The notes beneath the pieces were generated by a model. The model saw nothing but the letters and a program-made list of their open reading frames with translations. It had not been told where the DNA came from and did not search any database. The translations under genes were made by a program, and so were the position numbers. From positions 1 through 44,117 of the forward strand of contig CAZHAX010000024.1 in the NCBI GenBank assembly GCA_964530325.1: a DNA stretch of 44,117 bases, in the 5' to 3' direction. This document shows positions 1-7,270 of this stretch, in pieces. This stretch comes from CAZHAX01 sp964530325. GTDB lineage: Bacteria > Chloroflexota > Anaerolineae > B4-G1. Each line of letters starts with the position of its first letter. Positions within the stretch are counted from its first letter, which is position 1.

Positions 1-7
1 GGGGATG

Positions 8-37
8 ATTGTATCACCTGAGGGGGACAGGTGTCAA
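8..37 (-). promoter_or_regulatory. Sigma70-type promoter reading off the left edge
   Basis: On the minus strand, TTGACA (32-37) is followed after an 18-nt spacer by an extended -10, TGATACAAT (TACAAT at 8-13). It would drive a minus-strand gene that lies outside the window. The same arrangement, with the same extended -10, occurs at 15934-15963. Confidence 0.6.
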
Positions 38-179
38 ACCGCCGGTGGACCTGCAGGTGCCTCGGAAGACATACCTGAAGACGTCTGGGCGCTTTCCAAG
101 CCCTCTACGGCGCCCTGCTGAGCTCGTTGAGCGAAACTCCCGCAGGTGAGGACCACAGCGGGTTCTAGCGCTTGGCGGT

Positions 180-241
180 AGGCCACTGCCATCAGGTGCG
201 AGTTCGCCCACGCAGCGCTTGCGAGGCCACTGCCATCAGGT
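180..241. repeat. 18-bp direct repeat pair in a run of CACTGCCA octamers
   Basis: AGGCCACTGCCATCAGGT occurs at 180-197 and again at 224-241, a 44-bp period. The octamer CACTGCCA also recurs at 251-258 and 295-302. The rest of 38-535 shows no gene I can support. This may be a decayed tandem repeat or a protein-binding array. Confidence 0.5.
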
Positions 242-535
242 ACGACGTGTCACTGCCAATCCCAAGGTCAGCTTGCGCCTGAAAAGGGCGCTCCCACTGC
301 CAACAGCCTCGAAAACCGACAGTCTAGGTTATCGAGAATAGCGTCAAGACCAGTGAGAATGCCCCAACACCTGGAAGGATGCGTCTTCGACACCGCTCTG
401 TGACGAACGTACATGTGCAATACGCACTTCCCGCACGGCCGCTGGCAGCGGAGGCGTACGATGGCCAGCGGAGTGGGACTAGCCTACACCACCGCCAGGG
501 TACATCATTCGAGGCGTCGATCGCGGCCGTGCCGC

Positions 536-564
536 TTGACCCCGGCGCCGGTGTCCAGTATACT
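536..564 (+). promoter_or_regulatory. Sigma70-type promoter for the 602-1486 gene
   Basis: TTGACC (536-541), a 17-nt spacer and TATACT (559-564) lie 37 bases before the ATG at 602. A purine-rich ribosome-binding stretch (GAAGGGGGCGGG) sits just before that ATG. Confidence 0.65.
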
Positions 565-601
565 GGGAGCAGTCCGGCGAAGTGTGGAAGGGGGCGGGCA
601 C

Positions 602-1486
602 ATGTCGGGCGTAGACGATCATTCGCCGTCCTGGATCGACGCTGTCCTTCGCAACAGGTACCTGCTGGTTCTGAGAGCCATAGCGTCGCTTTCGGGGCTG
701 AGTACGTTCCTCTATCCGGACGCCGGGCCGGCGATACGCTCGATTGCCTGGATCCTCACCGGGATTGCACTTCTTTCGTTCGCCTACCAGGCCGCTCGCA
801 GCACTCTCTACCGCTTCCAGGACGAGATCGCCTACCAGATAGGTGCCCACAAGTTCGGCTACGGCTATACGGCGCTGCGCATCAGGGCCTACCTGGACGC
901 GGAAGGTGGCGGGATGAGGTCCCATCGTCGCGTGCGCCTGAAGACGACGGCAGTGCAGAGCCACATCCGGCACTACCTGCGTTCGCTGGGCACCGATCTC
1001 AAGGACTCGGTCGCCGTGGTTGGATGTCACTTCATGAAGCCGGACGGGACGGTGATCACGGCGACCAGGGTTCCGGCCCTCTCGCAGCCGAGCGGCCTGG
1101 TCATCGACGTGCAGTTCAACCCCGCGCTGGAGGAGGGAGACTCCGCCTACTACGAGGTACAGGAGCAGTTCCCCGACGGGTCCTTCGCTACAACGGCTGA
1201 GGAACTCACCAAGATGGGCCTCGAGCACGAGTACATGGCCTGGCACATCGACAAGCCGACCAAGCACGTTCGGCTCGAGGTGTTCGTCCCCAACTCACTC
1301 AACCCTGTCGACGTGGGATACGAGGTTTGGTACGGAATATACAGCCAGCAGACCCACGCAGCGGAGCGAGACAGGTTGAGCAGCTACTTCCACATCGACG
1401 ACTATGGCGAGTACACTGTTCTCGAGCTCGAGATACCGTACCCTGTACTCGGTCTCGACTACGTGATTCGCTGGAAGTACAGATAA
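602..1486 (+). CDS. Hypothetical membrane-anchored protein
   Basis: A 294-residue protein of unrecognised family. I chose the ATG at 602 over an upstream in-frame start at 413 because 602 has a purine-rich ribosome-binding site and a good promoter upstream. Residues about 16-35 and 43-63 look like two transmembrane helices, followed by a soluble domain of about 220 residues. The C-terminal half reads like a beta-rich immunoglobulin-like domain, with alternating hydrophobic strands ending in IRWKYR. This is one of only two larger plus-strand genes in the window, so it is a single-gene unit. A hairpin follows directly (1490-1516). No catalytic motif is visible. A membrane-anchored beta-sandwich protein is inference only. 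Confidence 0.7.
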   Translation: MSGVDDHSPSWIDAVLRNRYLLVLRAIASLSGLSTFLYPDAGPAIRSIAWILTGIALLSFAYQAARSTLYRFQDEIAYQIGAHKFGYGYTALRIRAYLDAEGGGMRSHRRVRLKTTAVQSHIRHYLRSLGTDLKDSVAVVGCHFMKPDGTVITATRVPALSQPSGLVIDVQFNPALEEGDSAYYEVQEQFPDGSFATTAEELTKMGLEHEYMAWHIDKPTKHVRLEVFVPNSLNPVDVGYEVWYGIYSQQTHAAERDRLSSYFHIDDYGEYTVLELEIPYPVLGLDYVIRWKYR

Positions 1487-1489
1487 GAC

Positions 1490-1516
1490 AACGCCAGCCT
1501 TGTCCAGACTGGCGTT
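1490..1516. terminator. Hairpin between converging units
   Basis: AACGCCAG (1490-1497) pairs with CTGGCGTT (1509-1516) across an 11-nt loop. On the plus strand it follows the stop codon of the 602-1486 gene and is followed by only three T. On the minus strand it closes the small-ORF region, so it may work as a weak bidirectional terminator. Confidence 0.5.
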
Positions 1517-1544
1517 TGCATGGCTGCCCGAGGGCTGCGCGACC

Positions 1545-1643
1545 TCACCCTCCTACGACTACCGGCGCAGCCGACACAGCAACTGACGCGACGGTCGCCA
1601 GCAGTACGAGCGACAGTATCACCGCCAGCAGTAGCCTGCGCAT
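1545..1643 (-). CDS. Putative 32-aa secreted or membrane micropeptide
   Basis: An ATG at 1643 preceded by a strong Shine-Dalgarno (GGGAGGG, about 6 nt upstream) opens a 32-codon ORF ending in TGA at 1545-1547. The product begins MRRLLLAVILSLVLL and stays hydrophobic to an SAAP-like signal-peptidase site, ending VVVGG. It is therefore essentially a bare signal peptide or single transmembrane helix. It lies on the minus strand between a promoter (2181-2208) and a hairpin (1490-1516). A second tiny ORF (1686-1766, GTG start, 26 aa, acidic) lies 42 bp upstream. It could instead be the surviving 5' end of a decayed secreted-protein gene. Confidence 0.4.
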   Translation of the reverse strand: MRRLLLAVILSLVLLATVASVAVSAAPVVVGG

Positions 1644-2180
1644 GGCTTTCCCTCCCTTCAACTACGTCGATCCAACAACCACCGCCTATCCGCCGCCCTG
1701 GCCTGGCAGCATGGCGTCCACCTCCTCGTCAAGTTGGGCTGCTTCGAAGGGGTTCGACGGCTTCACGTCCTCCGTGTCCGTTCACGCTCCGCGGCCGTCC
1801 GTGGAGTACCGATTCTGCGCAGCAGATCCCTCAGTCCTCTGCCCTGTCCCGAGTACGTGCCCGAACCGATCGGCAGGCTCGGCGGATCCACGCCATACAT
1901 GCAGATTACAGCAAGCCTATGAGCAGAGCTCTGAGCACCACGAATACGTGTGTCTTCGAGATCGCTGCCTGAACCGACCCCGTACTGCGTCCTGTGGTTG
2001 CGTGGCCTTCCGCCCGGCCCGGGATCACAATACGCATGTCGCGGAGAGCTGGGCAACGCGGGTGCGGACGTGGTTCCTGTGAGCCCAGACTGAGATAGGC
2101 GAAGAGTGAGTCTATGTCTCCGACAACCTGCCCACCGACGCACGAGCCCGCCCTGCGTTGATCATCGACCGCTCATACGT
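1644..2180 (-). other. Possible minus-strand transcript with only small ORFs
   Basis: There is no convincing long gene here. On the minus strand a candidate GTG-started ORF (1763-2143) has composition unlike the neighbouring genes. Its TGA overlaps, as GTGA, the GTG of the 26-aa ORF at 1686-1766. With the promoter at 2181-2208 upstream and the hairpin at 1490-1516 downstream, the stretch may be a transcript carrying micropeptides, a noncoding RNA, or gene debris. Confidence 0.3.
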
Positions 2181-2208
2181 ATTGTATCATGCTTCCGGGC
2201 GAAGGCAA
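2181..2208 (-). promoter_or_regulatory. Extended -10 promoter for the small-ORF region
   Basis: On the minus strand TTGCCT (2203-2208), a 16-nt spacer and TGATACAAT (TACAAT at 2181-2186) form an extended -10 promoter. It shares the TGATACAAT 9-mer with the promoters at 8-37 and 15934-15963. Confidence 0.45.
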
Positions 2209-2297
2209 AGCGGCCGTTGCCCGGTGGCTCGGAATACCCACAACAGGGCCTCGAGGCCGTCTCCAATGCCTCCATGGAGCTCTGGTCAAGTCGCCGC

Positions 2298-2332
2298 GGG
2301 CGGTCCCGGGCCTCCGCGGAACCGGGCCGCCC
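2298..2332 (-). terminator. GC-rich hairpin after the aldolase gene
   Basis: Arms 2298-2309 and 2322-2332 pair with one bulge, 9 bp downstream of the aldolase stop codon. There is no U-run after it on the minus strand, so it is terminator-like rather than a canonical intrinsic terminator. Confidence 0.4.
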
Positions 2333-2340
2333 TTGCCGTC

Positions 2341-3162
2341 TCACACAAGGTCGGACCGGACGCCGAAATCGGAGCAGATGGCGCGCAGTTCCTCGGGCGA
2401 GAGGCCCGCAGCTTCTCCGCCTGCCGCCAGGTTCAGGTACTCGTAGCGGGCGGCGGCCTCGGCGTACTCGATGAGGTCAGCAGCGTGCCCAATAGAGACG
2501 GCCGAGCGGGCCACCACCCCGTGCTTCGCCCACACCACCAGACGGTGCTCGCGCAGCTCGGCCACCGTCTTCGCCATCAACTGCGCCGACCCCGGCGTAT
2601 GGAACGGGATGGAAGACAGCCCCTCCGGGAACTGGAGGATGGTCTCCGGCTGCCAGCGCAGCAGATGGCTGTTCAGATAGGCCTTGTCCTGGTAGGCAGG
2701 AATGTGACTGAGGTAGGTCAGGAAAGGCGGCTGAGCGTGGATCACCGCGTGCAGCTCGACGCCCAAGGCTCCCATCCGGTCGTCGTGGACGGCCAGGTGG
2801 GAGTTGAACTCTGTCGTCAGCCGTACGAACTGCCGCTCCGGGGACGTGTACAGACGTGCCGTCCGGCCGGCTGGCTCCACAACCAACCAGCCGAGATTGG
2901 CGCTAGGCTCCCGGATTATGTCCCGCAGCCGGCATCCGGAACCGCTGAGCAGGAACGTGGCTCCGGCCAGCCTGGGCACGGCCTGTGGAAGGTCGATCAC
3001 TTCTTCCACCGGGAACCGGTCGGACGGCTCCAGCGGCCGGCGCAGGCACACGGAGATGTTGCCCGCCGCGCCTTCGCAGGCATCTATCTCGCGAAGGCGC
3101 CGGCCGGCATCGCCCAGTTCGACCAACAGGGTATCGAGCGCTCCCGTTCTGGACTCAGTCAT
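2341..3162 (-). CDS. rhaD: Class II aldolase, rhamnulose/fuculose-1-phosphate aldolase type
   Basis: A 273-residue protein, the length of E. coli RhaD (274). It should split L-rhamnulose- or L-fuculose-1-phosphate into dihydroxyacetone phosphate and lactaldehyde in the cytoplasm. The SGSG...EPSANLG block, a TTE catalytic glutamate, FPEG, and a WAKHGV third zinc histidine follow the RhaD order. The usual HxH zinc pair (H141/H143 in E. coli) reads H142-A-Q144, so one ligand is replaced by glutamine. The ATG at 3162 overlaps the kinase gene by 8 bp, indicating translational coupling. Last gene of the operon, followed by a hairpin. Whether the substrate is the rhamnose or the fucose intermediate cannot be read from the sequence. 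Confidence 0.85.
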   Translation of the reverse strand: MTESRTGALDTLLVELGDAGRRLREIDACEGAAGNISVCLRRPLEPSDRFPVEEVIDLPQAVPRLAGATFLLSGSGCRLRDIIREPSANLGWLVVEPAGRTARLYTSPERQFVRLTTEFNSHLAVHDDRMGALGVELHAVIHAQPPFLTYLSHIPAYQDKAYLNSHLLRWQPETILQFPEGLSSIPFHTPGSAQLMAKTVAELREHRLVVWAKHGVVARSAVSIGHAADLIEYAEAAARYEYLNLAAGGEAAGLSPEELRAICSDFGVRSDLV

Positions 3163-4633
3163 CGTCCACCATCGCTTTCAGCAGCCGGGCATAGGCCTCG
3201 TCCCACCCGGGCTGTTCGCTGGGCTCGAACACCTCCGGCGCAAACGACCGGCGGACGAGCGCTCGGACGTCGCTCAGCGAGCCCAGGTGGCCCAGGGCGA
3301 GCGCTTGTATCAAGATGCTTCCTGCAGCTGTGGCTTCCACCGGGCCGGCGATGCACCGCCGGCCTGTCGCATCTGCGGTGAACTGGCTGAGCAAGCGATT
3401 CCGACAGCCCCCGCCGACGACGTGCACCGGCTCGAGGCGCCCGCCGGTGATCCTCTCCAGCCGCTCCAGCACCCAGCGGTACTTAAGGGCCAGGCTCTCC
3501 AAGGCGCAGCGAACGAGAGCGCCCTTCGTCTCGGGCGCCGCCTGACCAGTCCGCCGGCAGTAGGCCCGAATCCGCTCCGGCATATCGCCGGGCCTGGCAT
3601 AATCGTCATGCTCAGGGTCTATAACGCAGAGGAATGGCTCGGCCTCAGCCGCCAGCTGGGTGATCTCATCGTACGATAGCTCTTCGCCCAGGCGGGCCCA
3701 GGATCGCCTGCACTCCTGAACCAGCCACAACCCGGCCATGGTGCGGGAGAGACGCCAGCTATCGCCCACGCCGCCCTCGTTGGTGAAGTTGTACTCAAGC
3801 GTCTGCTCGGTGATCACCGGCTCCGGCGCCTCCGTTCCCACGATGGACCACGTGCCCGAGCTGATCCAGGCGAAGCCGTCGCTCTCGGCCGGAACCGCCG
3901 CAACTGCCGACCCGGTGTCGTGACAGGCCGGCGCGACGACGCAGGCCCGACCGGTGCGCAGCTCTTCGGAGAGCTCGCCGGCCACAGGGCCAAGCACGGT
4001 GCCGGGCGGCACGATCTGGGGGAAGATGCGCCCGGGCAGCCCCATCTCCTCCAGCATGGGCCAGGCCCAGTCTCCCGCGCCGGGATCGTAGCACTGCGTG
4101 GTGGTAGCTATGGTGAACTCGCAGACAGCACTGCCGCTAAGCCAGTAGTTGAACAGGTCCGGCATCATCAGCAGCGTTTGCGCAGCCTCAAGTGTCGGAG
4201 AGCGGGCGAGGGCCATCGACAGCAGCTGGTACAGCGTGTTGAAGGGCATGAACTGGATGCCGGTCGTCTCGAAGATCCGATCCCGGGCCACTCGCCGAAA
4301 TGCTTCCTCCAGCATGCCGTCGGTGCGGCTGTCCCGGTAGTGATAGGGGTTGGCCAGCAGCTCACCCTGCTCATCGAGAAGCGCGAAGTCGACGCCCCAG
4401 GTGTCGACCCCGATGCTCGCCAGTGCCGGCCCCGCCTGGGCGACCGCCTGGGCGATGCCGGCTTTGACTTCCGACCACAGACGAAGCACGTCCCAATGCA
4501 AGCCATCGGGCAGTCGCGCCGGCCCGTTCGGAAAGCGTTGTACTTCGCTGAGCGTCAGTCGCCCCCCGTCTATGGTGCCCAGGACAGCACGCCCGCTCTC
4601 GGCACCCAGGTCGATGGCCAGATACTGGTTCAT
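3155..4633 (-). CDS. rhaB: Rhamnulokinase-type FGGY carbohydrate kinase
   Basis: A 492-residue FGGY-family kinase close in length to E. coli RhaB (489). It phosphorylates L-rhamnulose or, in this context, probably L-fuculose at O1 using ATP. An N-terminal phosphate-binding loop (AIDLGAESGRAVLG), LHWDVLRLW, the IGVDTWGVDFALLD sugar-binding block, WISSGTWSIVG and the C-terminal VVGGGCRN adenosine motif are all present and intact. I chose the ATG at 4633 because an AAGGCGGG ribosome-binding site precedes it; an upstream in-frame ATG at 4696 lies inside the isomerase gene. It starts 10 bp after the isomerase stop and overlaps the aldolase start. Bacteroides fucose loci are also known to use RhaB-like kinases, so L-fuculokinase activity is plausible. 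Confidence 0.88.
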   Translation of the reverse strand: MNQYLAIDLGAESGRAVLGTIDGGRLTLSEVQRFPNGPARLPDGLHWDVLRLWSEVKAGIAQAVAQAGPALASIGVDTWGVDFALLDEQGELLANPYHYRDSRTDGMLEEAFRRVARDRIFETTGIQFMPFNTLYQLLSMALARSPTLEAAQTLLMMPDLFNYWLSGSAVCEFTIATTTQCYDPGAGDWAWPMLEEMGLPGRIFPQIVPPGTVLGPVAGELSEELRTGRACVVAPACHDTGSAVAAVPAESDGFAWISSGTWSIVGTEAPEPVITEQTLEYNFTNEGGVGDSWRLSRTMAGLWLVQECRRSWARLGEELSYDEITQLAAEAEPFLCVIDPEHDDYARPGDMPERIRAYCRRTGQAAPETKGALVRCALESLALKYRWVLERLERITGGRLEPVHVVGGGCRNRLLSQFTADATGRRCIAGPVEATAAGSILIQALALGHLGSLSDVRALVRRSFAPEVFEPSEQPGWDEAYARLLKAMVDDD

Positions 4634-4643
4634 GGCCCGCCTT

Positions 4644-6440
4644 CTAGTATCTGCCGTACAGAGGCCCGAAGTTGGCGCAGGCTCGGAAGTCAGCACCCTG
4701 GGGATCCATCGCGCCGAAGGAGCTCCAGGCGCTGGGCCGGAAGACCTGCTCCTGAGGCACGTTGTGCATGCAGACCGGGATGCGCAAGATGGAAGCCAGC
4801 GTGATCAGGTCAGCGCCGACGTGGCCGTAGCTGAGCGCGGCATGGTTTGCTCCCCAGTTGGCCATGACTGAGTAGGTATCGTCAAACGGCTCGCTGCCTG
4901 TGAGACGGGGGACGAACCAATGCGTCGGCCAGGTCGGATTGGTGCGCTCGTCGAGCTGCCCACTCACTTCGTCAGGCAGGTCCACAGTCCAGCCTTCGGC
5001 CAGCTGCAGCACCGGACCCAAGCCCTTCACCAGGTTGACCCGGCTCATCGTCATGGGCATGCCGCCCGGGGTGAGGAAGCCCGACGAGAAGCCGCCACCC
5101 CGGAAGTACTCGGTGATCGCGGGGTACCAGGTCGTTGCCTTGAGGCACTTATCCACCTCCGCGGGCGTGATCTCCCAGTAGGGCTTCATTGCCGGCTTCC
5201 CGTCTCGTGCCTGTTTGCCGGTGGCGTCGAGCGCGGCGGCTCCTGAGTTGATCAAGTGGATGAAGCCGTTCTCGGCCGGCGCGGTCAGCTTGTGGCCGGT
5301 CACTCGCTTGACTGCCTCAGGGCTCCAGTAGGTGCGCACGTCGGCGAAGATCTGGGCCGTGCCGGTCGACAGGTGCCCGAAGAGCATGCTGACACCGTTC
5401 AGGCAGTCGTTCTCAGTGGCAAAGACGTACGCCTCGCGGATGCCGTTCCAGTCGAACGAGGAGTTGAGTATGGCCTCCATGAAGTCGCCATTGGGGAGGT
5501 GATCGGTCCAGTGGCGCTGGCCCTGAAAGCCGCCGGCGATGGCGTTGCGTCCCAGTGCCTCCTCCCCATAGCCCTGCTCGGCCAGGCGCGGGTTGCCGAC
5601 CATCAGGTCTCGGGTGATCATTGCCATCTTGACCACCGTCTCCCAGTCCTGGTCCTTCTGCGCCCGGGAGCGCTGCCTGGCGGGCGGGTTGTACTCGCGC
5701 CCTTCCTTGCAGTTGGCCCTGGTCCAGGCCATGGCCCGGGAGAACTCCTCCTGGTCGTAGATGCCGGCCTCAATGCGGCGGGTGAGCTCGGCCATGTCGA
5801 CCGTCTCCACGCGCATGCCCAGGTAGCTCTCGAAGAAGGACTGGTCGACGATCGACCCGGCTATGCCCATCGACACTCCACCAACCGACAGGTACGACCT
5901 GCCGCGCATGCGGGCGGCGCTGAGGCCGGCTCGGGCGAACTGGAGGAGCCGCTCCTGCACGTCGTCAGGAATGGCCAGGTCGCCGGCGTCTTGCACGTCG
6001 CGGCCGTAGATGCTGAAGGCGGGCAGGCCCTTCTGATTGTGGGCGGCCAGGACGGCCGCCAGATAGACCGCCCCCGGCCGCTCGGTCCCGTTGAAGCCCC
6101 ACACTGCCTTGGGCATCAGCGGCTCCATGTCCATCGTTTCCGAGCCGTAGCACCAACAGGGAGTGACGGTGATCGAGAGGCCCACGCCCTCGCTGGCGAA
6201 CTTATCGGCCGTCCGCGCAGCTTCGGCCACGCCGCCGATGGCAGAGTCAGCGATCACGCATTCGACGGGCTGGCCATCGCTGTGGCGCAGGCGAGAGCTG
6301 AGCAAATCGGCCACTGCCCCGGCCAGGCCGAGCGTGAAATCCTCCAGCGACTCCCGCACACCGTCGCGCCGGCCGTCGATGGTCGGACGGATGCCTATCT
6401 TGGGCAGCGCGCTCTGCCGAGATGCTGAGACGCCTTGCAT
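4644..6440 (-). CDS. fucI: L-fucose isomerase
   Basis: A 598-residue protein matching FucI (591 aa in E. coli), which interconverts L-fucose and L-fuculose using Mn2+; the enzyme is also known to act on D-arabinose. Visible family blocks are PKIGIRPTIDGRRDGVRESLE at the N-terminus, TPCWCYGSETMDM, SIYGRDVQDAGD, YLSVGGVSMGIAGS, the metal-site glutamate in ATENDCLNG, the aspartate in FADVRTYWSPE, and the histidine in NWGANHAALSYGH. A GGAGGT ribosome-binding site precedes the ATG at 6440. It is followed at 10 bp by the kinase and preceded at 30 bp by a membrane-protein gene. It looks complete and is the clearest indicator that the operon handles fucose. Confidence 0.93.
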   Translation of the reverse strand: MQGVSASRQSALPKIGIRPTIDGRRDGVRESLEDFTLGLAGAVADLLSSRLRHSDGQPVECVIADSAIGGVAEAARTADKFASEGVGLSITVTPCWCYGSETMDMEPLMPKAVWGFNGTERPGAVYLAAVLAAHNQKGLPAFSIYGRDVQDAGDLAIPDDVQERLLQFARAGLSAARMRGRSYLSVGGVSMGIAGSIVDQSFFESYLGMRVETVDMAELTRRIEAGIYDQEEFSRAMAWTRANCKEGREYNPPARQRSRAQKDQDWETVVKMAMITRDLMVGNPRLAEQGYGEEALGRNAIAGGFQGQRHWTDHLPNGDFMEAILNSSFDWNGIREAYVFATENDCLNGVSMLFGHLSTGTAQIFADVRTYWSPEAVKRVTGHKLTAPAENGFIHLINSGAAALDATGKQARDGKPAMKPYWEITPAEVDKCLKATTWYPAITEYFRGGGFSSGFLTPGGMPMTMSRVNLVKGLGPVLQLAEGWTVDLPDEVSGQLDERTNPTWPTHWFVPRLTGSEPFDDTYSVMANWGANHAALSYGHVGADLITLASILRIPVCMHNVPQEQVFRPSAWSSFGAMDPQGADFRACANFGPLYGRY

Positions 6441-6470
6441 AGGGCTACCTCCGTTTCCAGCTCTGCAATG

Positions 6471-7121
6471 CTAGTACGGCTGCAGGGGGACGCCACTACC
6501 TCCTGAGAGCAGCACCTTCCTCACATACAGGACCTCGGCGACTGCCTGCACTGCCAAGATTGGGATGATCACGGCATAGAGGTGCAGGGCATCGCCCAAG
6601 CCCAGCAGGAAGCCCTGCCAGTGGGAGGTTGCCATCTGCCTCTCCGGCGTCACCAGAGACAGGCCGATGTTCACCCCAGCTGCCGTGGCGATGACATACG
6701 TCAGCCACTCTGGGGTGACGACCAGCAGATAGAGGATCAGGGAGACAGGCGTCGACGCCTTCATGCCGCGCAGGCTGATGCCCTGCAGCGCAGCCCCAAT
6801 AACGAACACAAAGGCAACAGGTATGATGAGGATGCCCAAGAGAGTGAACTGCACGAGGTCCGCCAGTAGGTTGAACGCGAAGACCAATCCAGTGCAGATG
6901 ACAATCGTCCTCAACTCGCCGTCGCGCAGTGATTGTCGATAGCGGCCGAATACCTTCTCCAGCTGCTGATTCTGGTTGGCCTCGTTCTCCCCCAGCCGCG
7001 CCAGTGCGCGCCCGGGGATGAGCGTCCGAAGCAGCATGCCGATGATGATCGACAGAGTGTATATTCCGAGCAGAGCCAGGATCAGGCCTTGCTGCTCTTC
7101 CAGCGCGTCCAGTAGCGCCAT
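6471..7121 (-). CDS. Multi-pass membrane protein, possibly SpoIIM/DUF95-like
   Basis: A 216-residue integral membrane protein with about five hydrophobic segments: residues 12-35, 72-92, 96-115, 125-150 and 180-205. The block LVVTPEWLTYVIATAAGVNIG resembles the SpoIIM-family region where a PHG..E motif precedes a helix, so a divergent SpoIIM/DUF95 membrane protein is a possible call, but the match is loose. The ribosome-binding site is weak. It starts 149 bp after the upstream CHAT gene ends and stops 30 bp before fucI, so it probably heads the fucI-rhaB-rhaD transcript. A role in sugar uptake cannot be shown and no transporter motif is visible. Confidence 0.6.
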   Translation of the reverse strand: MALLDALEEQQGLILALLGIYTLSIIIGMLLRTLIPGRALARLGENEANQNQQLEKVFGRYRQSLRDGELRTIVICTGLVFAFNLLADLVQFTLLGILIIPVAFVFVIGAALQGISLRGMKASTPVSLILYLLVVTPEWLTYVIATAAGVNIGLSLVTPERQMATSHWQGFLLGLGDALHLYAVIIPILAVQAVAEVLYVRKVLLSGGSGVPLQPY

Positions 7122-7180
7122 TCGGATTGCCCCAACTGTAGCAGCGATTCAGCCCAGGCGCAACTCGCAGCAGCATAGGC

Positions 7181-7217
7181 GGGCCAGCGCTCTCGATGCT
7201 CGCGCCAGCGCTGGCCC
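7181..7217 (-). terminator. 11-bp perfect hairpin after the TPR-CHAT operon
   Basis: GGGCCAGCGCT (7181-7191) and AGCGCTGGCCC (7207-7217) pair perfectly across a 15-nt loop, 54 bp downstream of the CHAT gene stop. No U-run follows. It probably ends the TPR-CHAT transcript or separates it from the fucose operon. Confidence 0.45.
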
Positions 7218-7270
7218 CTGACCAGGTGGATGGCCCGCCCACCGCCCTGCAGGCACGGGCCTAACACTGA

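Noticed and set aside
2158..3381. A 407-codon plus-strand ORF opposite the aldolase
   Set aside because: Antisense shadow: Arg/Pro-rich and overlapping the confident RhaD and RhaB frames.
5256..6428. A 390-codon plus-strand ORF opposite fucI
   Set aside because: It is antisense to a clear L-fucose isomerase with all active-site blocks and has no independent start signals.
7135..7163. A TTGCGC-17-TACAGT promoter for the fucose operon
   Set aside because: The boxes are weak and the start codon would fall only about 7 nt after the transcription start, leaving no room for a ribosome-binding site.
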